Assembly: GCF_019649055.1 (NCBI RefSeq)
Contig: NW_026570224.1
Span: forward strand, 682,001-746,000
Source of the DNA: Paramacrobiotus metropolitanus
Lineage: Eukaryota > Tardigrada > Eutardigrada > Parachela > Macrobiotidae
Reading direction: 5' to 3'
DNA: 64,000 nt
Under the pieces are notes generated by a model that saw only the letters and a program-made list of their open reading frames with translations, was not told where the DNA came from and made no database searches. The position numbers were made by a program, and so were the translations under genes. This document shows, one piece after another, positions 12,709 to 24,700 of the stretch (the first letter of the stretch is position 1; every line of letters starts with the position of its first letter).

Positions 12709-14355
12709 ATGGCGAAGTGGGGTGAGGGTGATCCGCGTTGGATTGTGGAAGAGAGACCGGACGCCACAAACGTTAACAACTGGCACTGGTAAGAATTGGA
12801 ACATGAATGACACCGTTACGGGCGTTACTGCCTATTTATGTCATTGTGGATTCCACATAGTCATAAATTGAGGAACCTCGATGAACTAAGAAAGGAGACT
12901 AAGCGGTTTTAAACGGCTTGTTACTTGTATCGCTTCGTATGGTCCGATGCAGCCAGCAAGAAACTGTTACACAAGGTGACAAGGGGGAAGTACCTTGCGA
13001 TGGTGGCTCGAACTGCTGGAGGATACTTTAAAATTTAAATATTGCGAAGTTTTACAGCTCGTCTTAGCGACGACAAAAAGTATCTAACTAATGAAAAATA
13101 AATTTTCTAGGACCGAGAAAAACGCAACGGAATGGAGCAAACAGCGTATGAAAGAGTTGTTCGACAAACTGGTAATTGACGACGAGAAAACCGGTCGCTG
13201 CGAAATAACATCAGTCTCTGAAATGACTGGAGAAGCGTACCTCAACAACCGCAAATCGAAGCTGATAGTGTTTTACGAATGGCAGCTAGAACTGGAATGG
13301 AAAGGTAAGTCGAAGCAGCTGCTGTTGTGTCTGGAATTTTTCTTGACAAGAGCCGGTCTGACACGTGCGGATGCGAACAGGAAACGTTGCGGGGAAAGAT
13401 TCTGCCCACGAAGGGAAAGTTAAAATTCCGAATTTCAGTGAGGAGTATTCGGTAAAGGAAGTCGATGTGGAAATATCTGTGAAGGGTTCTTCGACCGCCG
13501 ATGAGCAGCTGAAGTTGATGATGAAAACCAAAGGAACACCATTGATAAAAAAGAAGCTGGAGCTTTACTTGAAAGAACTGCGAGAAGGTATGGGTGTGTC
13601 ACCGTATCTTCCCGTTTTTCTGTCTTGAGGTTTCGACTTTGATGTATGGATATAGTATTTATGTATATATTATGCATCCTTTTTTGTAGAATACAGTAAA
13701 GACGTGATTCTCCCTACGAAAGGAACCGAAAAGCCCAACTCTGCGCCGGTTGTTGCCAGCTCAGTGGTAGCCAAAGCGGGAGGAGATGAGTGCAAGAAGC
13801 CGGTCGGTGTTAAAATTTCTACAGAAGATTTGGAATTAACTGAAGAATTCCACTGCACTGCGGATGACATGTACAAAGCGTTAACTGTGCCTGAAATGGT
13901 TTTCGCATTTACGCGTTCGTCGGGAGGAATTTTTGAGCCAGACAAAGGTGGAAAATTCAGTTTGTTCAATGGACACGTGACCGGGGAAAATATTGATCTC
14001 GTAAGAGTTGTGCATCTTAAAACCGTTTTCGCCCTGTTTTCAACGCAAATTGGCATGTAGAAAGCTGCTTCCCGTCGAAGCATCCTTTTGCTTGGTCTGT
14101 TTTCTAAGAGGCTTTTTTTCACATTTTTAGGTTAAAAATGAAAAGGTTGTTCAGACGTGGCGATTCAGATCGTGGCCGGATGCTCATTTTTCGATAGTTA
14201 CGATTAATATCAAGCAGAACGACAGTGGCACAACTGTGCAGCTTAGGCAAACCGGTATTCCGTCGAACGATTTCGTCCGCACCAAAGAAGGTTGGAAAAA
14301 TTATTACTGGGATAGTCTCAGGGCTACTTTCGGTTTCGGGGCTTTGTTGACCTGA
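12709..14355 (+). CDS. AHSA1: AHSA1, activator of HSP90 ATPase
   Basis: Co-chaperone that binds the middle domain of HSP90 and stimulates its ATPase. Five exons, 12709-12788, 13111-13304, 13381-13587, 13690-14000 and 14131-14355, join to 338 aa, the same length as the human protein. The N-terminal Aha1_N domain starts MAKWGEGDPRWIVEERPDAT (the usual NxNNWHW follows) and includes GEAYLNNRKSKLIVFYEWQL. A charged linker with LPTKG leads to the C-terminal AHSA1/START-like domain (DDMYKALTVPEMVFAFTRS, GGKFSLFNGHVTGENIDL, QTWRFRSWPDAHFSIVTI, GWKNYYWDSLRATFGFG). All signature segments are intact. Confidence 0.97.
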
Positions 14356-15305
14356 AATACTTCTCAAATGTTTTGATATTTCTCTTGACACAGCGTTTGA
14401 TCATGGAATTTTTAGTCGTTTCCAGTTCGCTGTTGCATTTGCCTGTTTGAATTGAAATGTTATGTTATAAAATCACTTCGCAGTTCACGATATCGTATTT
14501 ACAACAAAAGTTTTATATTGAGTTATGAACAAACTACCGTTGTTGGCTGCATGAGTTTACATTGCATATTAGAACACTTCACTCTGATGCGGTTGGTATT
14601 TACTGTTTAACATTAATGAATCCCAGAACTGGAATAGTTTTAATATTGGTGTTGCAATTTCTACGAAATCGTGCAGAATCAATATGTTCACTGGAACAGT
14701 CCAGCAGGTCCGCACAAATGCATGTACGTGCAAGCGGTGCAACGTGCAGTACGTCTCCACTACCTACAAGTTAAAATTAAAATCGTCCAAATCCCGCCAA
14801 AGTCCTGTACGAGGAGCGAAAAAAAACTGTAGTTTTGAACTTTTGTGGGATATTTCATACTGAAACTTAGACGTTAAGAAATGACACAAAGTGGAACGGA
14901 TTCCAGCTCGAATTTCGTTATACGGTATGTTAAAATGTTTTACTTCAACAGATTCGTAATGGGCTGCCAGCCGCACTGGGTCGTGTGTTATAAGTATCTG
15001 GCGGCTTGCTTTGTAGTTTGCGCACATGGATATGGGAACTCCAAGATCAGGACCATTTTGGAATGGATTCAAACAATTTTACGGAGTTTACCACAAATTC
15101 CTCAAACATTTCTGTGTTGTAAGCTTACCGCATGGTATAAGCCCGCGAATTTATACATATAGCATTTCTGCCAGATTCTGTAATCAGGAATCTTGATTGC
15201 ATTGTATCCTGCTGCGAAAACAGTTTTGAACTTTTGCATTCGTTACGCATTTGCCGTGGAACTGGCTGGTGGTTGGACAGTTTGCAGTTAGCAATAGTTC
15301 ATAGT
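14356..15305. other. intergenic between AHSA1 and DDX11
   Basis: Holds the AHSA1 3' UTR and the DDX11 upstream region. Several 60-100 codon frames overlap on both strands without protein-like character. I see nothing else. Confidence 0.5.
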
Positions 15306-18300
15306 ATGGATAAGTTGGAGCCTCCCGAAAAGTTTAGCTTTCCATTCGAGCCGTACGCTATCCAAGATGCCTTCATGCGAGATATTTTTACGACCATCGA
15401 GGAGCGCAAGATTGGGTTGTTTGAGAGTCCTACGGGCACTGTAAGTCAGCTGTAACACGTAGTGCAGTAATTATCTGTTTTAAAAGTCGACTGAAGAATT
15501 TCTTTTTATCGGTGAGAGCGGGTAAACCATGAAAACGAAATTCACAGCCTTGCGGGTTTTTTACTTTTCCAGGGGAAATCCCTTAGTATCATTTGTGGAG
15601 CCCTTACGTGGCTGAAGGAGTACAAAATCGGGATTGAGACACGTTTGCGAAATGTCCTCAGCCAAGAGTATGCTCATTTTACTCTTTTTTTTAATGCTTA
15701 TATGAAAATGCCAAATGGTTAGCAAGAAACTGCTTTAGGAAACTTCTTGCTGCCAACGCGAAAGCAGGTATGTGTTGTCTTTGCTCCGCACTTGTGGTTA
15801 GTTGAGTCTTGGTTTTATACTCGCACATCTGCTCTACTGCACGGAGTCTTGCGGATTACAGATAATTGGTTGGCGGCGGATTATGAGTGCTCCAAAGAAA
15901 AAGAGAGTTGTCGATCTCAGCGAGTCACGCTCGAAGGTCTGCTTAAGCGTGAATTACATTGGAAGAAAAGGCGTGATCAGTTGTTTTTACAGAAGAAAAC
16001 GAAGGTATGAATTATGAAAATTAAATACATCCTTAACGAACTCTTGCTTGGGATTTTCGGGGGTGGCTTCTGGGATTTTTGATTTTAAGCAGCAGTAATT
16101 TGAAATTTAAGAACGACAGACATTTGTAACGACGCACTTTACTTCGTAACATATTCTGTTTGCGAGAGAGGTTTGTTGTGTGTGCATTGTTAATTTTTGC
16201 GGTAGGAGAAAGAATCAGACGCCCTTCAGGAAAGTCTGGATTCGATAGAAAGTGTGTTGAAAGAATGCCAGAATGGAGGCGAGGCTGATCAGTCTGACAA
16301 AGATCTACTGGTAGAAGATTTCCAGTTGGAGGATAAATTTGGTGATGGTTTTAAGATAGACGAAGAGCAGACCGTGATCCATGTGCAGAAAGTAGGCAAC
16401 ATATGACAAAGCGATTTAGGATACCTTTTTTGACTGATATTTTGCGTTACGAAGAATTTTTAAAATTAGTTTCACTTTCTTGTGTTCTCCCATTTTTATC
16501 GGTTTATTATTTATGATTGTTATAATGTTATAAACATTCGAAAACGATTCCGCCTGCTTATCGTTTCAGATTTATTATGCCACAAGAACACACTCTCAGG
16601 TGACACAGTTCATCAGCGAGTTGAAAAGAAGTCCTTTTGGATCTGTAACCCGTGTCGCTGCGCTGGCTTCGCGTCAAGTTAGTAAACATGCAAACTACCT
16701 AAACCTTTTCCGTTGCGACGACTAGACCGAAAAACATCGAATTTTATTAGAATTTATGCATTTTTGAACCGGTGCAAAAGCTGAAGAGTGTACACATGAT
16801 CAACGAAAGATGCATAGAGCTTCAGAAAGGATCCAAGAAAAAGTGTGAAGATGGGACCAAAAAGCGCTCTAAACGAAATCCGGAGTCAGAGAGCAGTTGC
16901 CCGTACTTTTCCAAAGATCTCTTTGAAAATCTTAGCAATCAGATTTTGGTAGGCTGTCTGTGTTAATGGTGTGATATAGTGGTAAACTGTTGACTGGAAT
17001 TATTGCCTAGGACGAAATCAAGGATATCGAAGATTTGACGAAAGCCGGAATTCGCGAATTAGCTTGTCCGTATTACGGGAGCCGGTTGGCTGTTCCAGAT
17101 GCAGAGGTAAGTTTGCGATGCGCTATGCGGCTATGGTAAAATTAGTGTCGCAAATTGTTTTCACCGTATGTCGATACTTGAAAAGTCGTTGGGCTGGATT
17201 TCGAAATTCTTCGTAAAGCTTTAGAAATCTGTATTAATATGGTTGTCTGGTACTGTAATGGAGACTACTGGAAATGTTTATACCTTTGAAAGAATTCAAG
17301 AGAACTCAGTTATGCATTCGGAATTTTTGCAGGTTGTTGCTCTTCCTTATAATATTTTGTTTCATAAAGCCACGAGAGAAGCCAGCGGCATTTCCTTGCT
17401 CGATCAGGTGGTAATTATCGACGAAGCCCATAATATCTTGGAATCAATAGCCGGAATGTATTCCTGCGAGATTACGGAAGCGCATATTCGAAAAGCTCTG
17501 AATCAACTCCAACAATATCATGATCGGTATAAGTCGCGTTTGTCGGCCATGAACTTGTTGAATATACGACAACTGTTGTTCGTTCTGGAAAAACTTCAGA
17601 ATATATGGAAAAGAAACCCTGGCAGTGGTAATCACAGCATTGCAATAATGTTTAAATTTGACATGTTCCTGTCTCTGATGTGGCATCAGCACGGCTTAAT
17701 TATTTCCAGAAAATGTCAAAACGGCTGTAATGAATACCGACCAGTTTTTGATCCTGTGCGGACTAGAAAGCATTAACCTCCGAGATCTTCTGAATTACTG
17801 CGACCGAAGCCTGATTGCAAGAAAGGTAGTAACACCGCAGCTTGCAGTCGCATGTGTATTATATTAATGTATACCTTAATTTAGCTTATGGGATTTGCCG
17901 AAAGATATCCGGAGTCAACTGGTAGGCGACTTCGCTCGTTAGCTAAAACAGAAAAAAAATTTCCCTGTTTTCACAGCGCAGAATGCTTTTTAATAGGAGA
18001 GGATTCCGCATCATCTTCCAGTTCTTTCATGTTTATTGAATCGTTTCTTGACATGCTGACCACCATACCGGCAGACAGTCGCGTTTTCCTGTTTTACGGT
18101 ATCGACTTGTTGTTACCCTTTGGCATTCTCCTCTGCTCATTAGTTAGCACAGGGTAGCTGATGAAGTACAGAGTATATAGATTTGGGATACCGTGACTTA
18201 AATTAAATTATACAGAATGATGGATTGTATCGAAACTTCAAATGGCTTAGGGAATTTTTGTTGTAGAATCGTCCGGCTCGAAAAGAGCAAAATTCATGTT

Positions 18301-19905
18301 GTTGAACCCAGCTGCTTTCGTCAGAGATGTGTTTGCCCAAGCCCGATCTGTGATATTAGCCGGAGGAACCATGCAGCCGGTAAACAATCTCATTCTCTTA
18401 AATCCCCGCCGACAGTAAAATAATTTTTATCGGTCTCTATATTGTGTCTTTTCATGGTAAAAGTTTGTATTAACCTCGATCTTATTAAAACGTATTTCTC
18501 AGAGGCTGAGTATTGCCCAGGCGAATACTTTATTAACATTAGGAAAAGGTTTTTCGTGTTATTTTGTTGTAAAAATCATGTTGGTGTCTACGCAGATGTC
18601 AGATTATGAGGATCAGCTACTCTTATTAGCCGGTGTTCTGCCGTCGCGCATCCACAAATTTTCTTGTGGCCATGTTATTGGACCGGACAGGGTGCTGCCA
18701 ATCGTGTTACGCAAAGGACCAGCTGGAACTCAGTTCCATTTCAGTTATCAGAATCGAGGGGACGAAGGAATGGTACCTGTTGAGTGTACTGTAGTCGCAC
18801 TACTTAACTAACAATTGTAAGTTATAAATTTGGTTGGGATAGGTGTTGCAGTTTCTGCGCCTTTTACTGAATGTCTCCACTATCATTCCGGGTGGGATTG
18901 TATGCTTTTTTCCATCGTATGATTGTGAAGAAAGAATGTTTCAAATTCTGGTGAAAAATAGTGAGCTTTTGCGGAATGTCGAAAAAAAGAAGAAGGTCAG
19001 TATTTGCTACCGGATAGGATGAGGTTTTGACATTCGTTTCCGAAATTGGCTAATTTACATTCCCGTTACAGATTTTTCGCGAACCAAAGCGGTCAGCCGA
19101 TGTGGAATCGGTGCTCGAAGCCTACGCTAAATGTATTTCGGTATATGGTTTGATTGGTCTACTGAACGTTTGCTGTTATGTACAAAAGGTTTTTCTTTTG
19201 AGAATCCATCGGAAAATCGGACTGGAGCGGCACTTTTTGCTGTCGTAGGCGGGAAACTCAGCGAGGGCATTAATTTCAGTGATGAATTAGGCCGGTGCGT
19301 TATGATGGTGGGCATGCCGTATCCTAATCGATTTTCCGTGGAACTCCAAGAGAAAATGGACTTCCTCAATCGAAAACTGGTACACTGTGCTTTGGTTATG
19401 CCTGCGGTTGCTGTTGCGAGCACTTGGTGTCGAACTTTGGACAGGTCAAATCGGTTTCCGGAGCTCTGCCGGGTGAAATGCATTATGAAAATCTTTGCAT
19501 GAAGGCCGTTAATCAATCAATTGGTATTGAGTAAATTTTTTTGCAGCGATATTTTTCCTTGACTGATGTACTCTGTAATATTCTTTCCCGTTGCTGCTTA
19601 TAGTTTTTTTTCCACCTGTAAACTGTTTTTGTAATAGGCCGCGCCATCCGCCATAAGAATGATTATGCCGTAATCCTTTTGGTGGACTCGAGGTATGGAC
19701 ATCCTAACGTATCCCGTGCACTACCAAAATGGATCGGTGGGCAGCTGAAGACAGCTGATCAATTCTCGGAAGCGTTTGCGGAAATAAAACGAGTATGTAT
19801 TCATTGGCCATCTTACATTGTTTCTAAAGCATTTTGCCCAGCTGTTAGCCTAATTAATTAATATTTTCTTTTTAGTTTTTTGGGCGTTTGCAGACAAAGA
19901 TTTAA
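15306..19905 (+). CDS. DDX11: DDX11/CHL1 Fe-S DNA helicase
   Basis: Superfamily 2 5'-to-3' DNA helicase of the XPD/FANCJ group, acting in sister-chromatid cohesion and replication-fork repair. About 20 exons: the first at 15306-15440, the last at 19876-19905. Walker A is split between exons (ESPTGT | GKSLS). The Fe-S cysteines appear as NLC, NERC, SCPYF and LACPYYGSR (16.75-17.11 kb). The DEAH box is [11 protein letters not shown] (~17.41 kb). Motif IV is GGTMQP (~18.37 kb), motif [17 protein letters not shown] (~19.26 kb), and motif [15 protein letters not shown] spans two exons (19.51-19.65 kb). The small exon(s) at 15.7 kb are less certain than the rest. No broken motif is seen. Confidence 0.95.
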
Positions 19906-20346
19906 AGCAGCGGTTTCATACATGTTCCACGATGGCCACGACTCATGTCTGAAGTTGAATCTCGTGTACGAGTATGTCGTTTCTATGTAATTCGGTTTTC
20001 ATGGTAAAAAACTAATTGTTCAGTCGCTACTTTCCTTCGTAACACGCTCCAGTGTTCTGCGTCCTGGAGCCGTTGTACAATCTCAACTTGGTAGGGATTT
20101 TACGGTACAACGTGTAATGCCACCACTTTTAGATTTTTAATCAGTTACGAGTATTATTTATCAGTATATCCACTATTTTCTTGATGTTGGGTGGAAGAGA
20201 TAAGCCAGCATGTTGTAACAGAAAGGCCATTTCGGTTACTAGTAACCCGAGTAAATGAGCAATCAAAAATAGCACCATCTTTACGAAAACTGGATGAGTG
20301 TTTTTTCTAGAGGTGGAAGATGTAATACTGCTTCAAACAGGATTTT
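19906..20346. other. convergent 3' region
   Basis: Lies between the DDX11 stop and the stop of the minus-strand secreted gene. Presumably two 3' UTRs; no coding signal seen. Confidence 0.5.
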
Positions 20347-20973
20347 TTAAGTCCGCTTGCCAATGATTGTGCAACAGTTTGGTCCAAATTTAAAAAATTC
20401 CCCCATAACCGGCTTATCCGCGCCTGCACCTTTGACATTTTTATTCTTCTTTTCGCATACTCCGGGCGCGTCGTCCAGCGATACAATTTTGCAATTCCAT
20501 CCGGTGTAAACGATCAAATTGCCTACCGTTCCACGCTTCCATATGCCCTGGCAGTCTGCGAAAAGAGTTACAAACTCTGCCTGTATGTATTATCATAATT
20601 TATACTTTCAACTTTTTAATTAGTTTCACGTAGTTTACTCCAGTTCTGTGGGGTGTTTCCGTCTGCGTCGTTCTAACATGACCAACAAAACAGCTGGTAA
20701 TTATTTCGCGATCAGTGGACTGACTACAGAGTGAATTAACTTGATTACGGTATTCTGTACGTTAAGGACGTACAATAATCGTTTTTGGTACGAGTTGAAC
20801 AAAAAACTTTTGATCAATCATGCGATACGCGCGTGTTGATTTACTTATTTTGAACGAAAAGAAACACATCAATTAGCGACATTTATTGTTAACATCAAGT
20901 CCTTGCTCTTACTTGCATAACCGATGACTACCAGAGATAACGTGAGAGCTAACATCAGGGATTTGGGCAGCAT
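20347..20973 (-). CDS. small secreted Cys-containing protein, family not recognised
   Basis: Exon 1 (20973-20913) starts MLPKSLMLALTLSLVVIGYA, a clean signal peptide, and ends at gcaa|gtaagag. A clear last exon (20580-20347) encodes 77 aa starting AEFVTLFADCQGIWKRG and containing VGNLIVYTGWNCKIVSLDD and FGPNCCTIIGK, then a stop. A middle exon ends at 20639 and reads SCFVGHVRTTQTETPHRTG. Its join to exon 3 keeps phase, but the join to exon 1 does not with ordinary GT-AG sites. A GC-AG intron (TAT|gcaagt) or a cryptic donor would repair it. The product would be ~120 aa with at least six cysteines. I do not know the family. Confidence 0.55.
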
Positions 20974-21751
20974 TTTTCACAGCGTGGTGGAGTTTGGTAA
21001 TAGCATCCACAATTATCTGAATGTAAAAAAATCAGAAAGCCTCGCCGGTTACCTTTACCCGGTTCAAACACTGAAACACATGCCTTGGTCTTTAATTATA
21101 TAGAAGTTACTGACAACGAGTGTGCGATAGGACTGCCTCGGTTGGGGAGGAAGTGCAGAAATCGTTTTTTGCTTGTCTATAACCAGTTTTTCCGTTAGTT
21201 GAGCAATAACCTAACTCCAGTTACTCATAATTTAATAGTACCAAGACGCATCGTATATCCGGATCAGAGCCCTGTTAGCGTGAAATGATTTGTTGTCAGT
21301 GCGCCAAATTATCCCCCAGGAAATTCCGTCTGTACTTCCAAAAAACTTCGGCGTACCGATCAGCCAAGTCCGAAGAAACTCGTAACACTTATAAACCATA
21401 AGTGTGTGGCCAGACAGAATGTCGGTTCATTAATATCAGATGTGCTGTACTAGTGCTCACCGTTTTCAATTCAATACAATGTAATTTCAGCTTACTAAGA
21501 AAATAATACTTAATTTTCTGAGGACCATACAAGCATATGCATAGTTGCATACAGTGTGTACAGATATGCATTGTAATAAGCGTATAAGCAACATTCTGCA
21601 AAATCCAAAAACAAAAAAAAATACAAAAGCGTGAGTCATCCAAACAACCATCGATTCGACTATAAATAAAATTAATAACAACTACAAAAAATCTGAACAA
21701 ATATGAGATATCAAACAAGCAATAATACTGCAGCATCAGGAGCGAGTAAAA
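20974..21751. other. intergenic, CACHD1 3' side
   Basis: AT-rich sequence without convincing exons. A minus-strand frame at 21389-21736 is hydrophobic and AT-driven, and I do not regard it as a gene. Confidence 0.5.
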
Positions 21752-24700
21752 CTAGTGCGTATGTACATCTGCAACAGTAATTACTTTGTATGCCGACCCA
21801 TTCCTTTCGAAACCAGCGCAGACGGATTCAGTCGTCGTATTGCTTTCTGCACGGACTCCAGTACTATAGCTCAGCCGGTCTTTTCCAGGAAAATCCCGAT
21901 CGTGGTTGACGGACGGCTTCCTTATCGAACAAACAGCTGCTCCGATAACCAAGTCTCCGTTTTCACTGGGCGCTATCGTTTGCATCCACTGCGATTGGGC
22001 ATCCTCCTGGCTGTTGGTCGCAGTGGAATACCCGTGGTCACTGCTTTCTGGCGGCATCCGGTTGGCCGGTGGTCGATAACCCGGATTAATTTGGTACGCT
22101 GAGATAATATTGTCCATGTCAACACCTGCAGCACCGTATCCATTGGGAGGGCCCATGTTTTCCAAAAGTGCCGCGTTCGGACACTCTTCGTCGTTGTCCA
22201 GATACGTCACCTTAAAATTCTCGGGATCATTGGCGGCCAGCGCCGGAATAACGAGTTCAACACGGCGGTAGTAGCGGCAGCATATAGTAAGGACAAAAAC
22301 ACAACCAAAGCATCCCAGAATACCGCAGGTCAATGGGACAATGGCGGAACTTTTTTCCAGCACCATAATTTTCCGATCGTCACCTTAAAGCACGAAACGT
22401 CAATAAGTCGGTATATTTTAACATAGTTTTGTACCAACGGTAACCGTTGGTCAAGAAGCATAATTTGAAAAAAGCAGCGTGCGTCGTACTGATTGCGCAT
22501 TTTGTTGTTCTACTCACGATTATACACGTTTTCAGCAATTGTTTCAAGTGCGTACTAATATTTATGAGTAATTTACCCCGATGGTCTTCGTCATCGTCCT
22601 CTGCTGCAAGTTCACCGGGTCCACTAGCACACCGGCCATGAAAGGAACAGAACCAACCTGTGTTTCCATTGCGCTTCTCATACGGACACCAATCGCATAC
22701 CGTATCCTTTAAACACGCGGTCTTGGACTTCCTGGCAGTGCATGCCAGCTGACTGCACCGTGGAACAGTCGTGATTGCTAATTCATCCAGGCTCCTCAAC
22801 TTGATATCATCCACTCTTTTGGGACACAATGAGATATTTTCATGATGGAAACCAAAATTGTGCGCGGCGCACATTCCCTGCTGCGGCATGCCACAGCGGC
22901 AGGGACACTCACATTCGTTGACCTCCATACGCCGGCAGTTCAAGCACGACCGGTCAACCACACTACATGGACAGAACGCCCGTTCATCCCGTGAACAATT
23001 CCCATTAACAATCACGAGGTACACATTTGTGCCAGGTACCAAAGCGGCAGCGAACGTTGAGCAAGGTTTGCTTGAGACATGGGGCCCGTAGTATGTCAAA
23101 TTCCCTTCGTAATACCTTTCCCATGTTTTTCGGGATCCATCCTGACAAACTTTCTTCTGCAACACCGGATTATTTCCACTGAACAACTCCGTGGCCACAA
23201 TCGGTTCAACATGAGCGACATGGAACCGCTCCAACGGACCCTTTTCAAAGGCTACCGCATTCAGTCTCGGGTGAGTAATCACGTATCCATTAATGTCAAG
23301 TAGGAAACAACGTACTCCAGTTTGACCACACCCTGGTACGATGTCCAGTAGTAGGGAATGCAGGTAGTGCACGGTTAATTCCGCACCAATGACCATGGCG
23401 ACTGGGTCAGATGGTGTATGCATGGCTGTATGTTTCGCTTCGTGAATGGATCTGCTAAGAATGGTAACAGGTGGACCACTCTGTCGGAGAACGGGAGGAG
23501 CCAGCACAATCCAACCGGGAAAGCGAACGGCTTCGCGAAACCATTCTTGTTCAGCGGGATTGTACGCCCCATCCAACAAGACGGCTGGAAAAGATACCAG
23601 AACCCCGTCCATGGTGGCAGCAAAGCGACGAGTTATGTTGCCGTTTAGCAGGCTGGTATGAAAAATGTCCATCCATGCTCCACACATTTTGCGTAATAAT
23701 TTTGCCTACATAATTATAATAATAAAAATGTTTCATTGTTTCAGACTGCTGCCACAATTACATTTAAACTTGGTTATTAATTACTTTCAAGCATATTAAG
23801 TGGAAGCCGTTGGTTGCAGTGCACCGTATCAAAATATCGCAAATCAAAACGGCCGTTTGTGCGCAGTTAAAGAAACGCAGTTAAACATTGCGCTTATCCA
23901 AAAATACTGCCTAGTATACCTCAGATTTCACAGGTAACAGCTTGTTTATGATGGAACTTAAATTCCCAGCTGGTGCATCCGACTGTCTTGTCAAAAATGT
24001 CATAAAAATTTCGATGTCGGATTTGGACTCGGGAATCTTCAAATGGCTGTAGGGGTTAAGGAAGGCATTCGCAGAGAGAAATAAGCCACAAGTATCAGCT
24101 CTTGCAAGCTGATTATCATAAAAACACAAACGTTGACCAGGTGTCTGCGCTAAATCAGCCCGATGGTACGTGAGATTGGGCGAAGAGTTGTCCAGAACCC
24201 ACGTGTCAGTTTCTATGGTCTGAATTCGCGTTTTATGACCAGATCGTACGATGCAAATTATAAAAGGGGTTCCGGACACACGCTGCCATAAGTAGAACCG
24301 ACCGGAAGGCGTCATCAATTCGGCTCTCTCAGTTGCAAGCATAGCAGCTTTAACGTCCTAAAACAAAATTTCGACAATCCACACTATGAATAAACTCTCA
24401 CTCGAGCAATCAGATGGACTGCGAATAATAGATTTGGGCTAAACCGAAAAAGAATAATTTTCAGAGTTTACAAAACCAAGCCGAAGCTCACTTGAAATCC
24501 GGCGAAATTCTCCAAAAGGTCAACTAATGGTATGGCACCTGTTCGCCTATCCAGTTCCGGATGGACGATGGCATAACCGTTCACATTTATCACAAAGCAG
24601 TAAGAATTTCCAGCTGATAGTGCCATCCGATGATATAGACATTGTTCAAAAATATAATCGATAGCAAAATCTGCCCCCATCCCAATGGTTGCGGTGGTGG

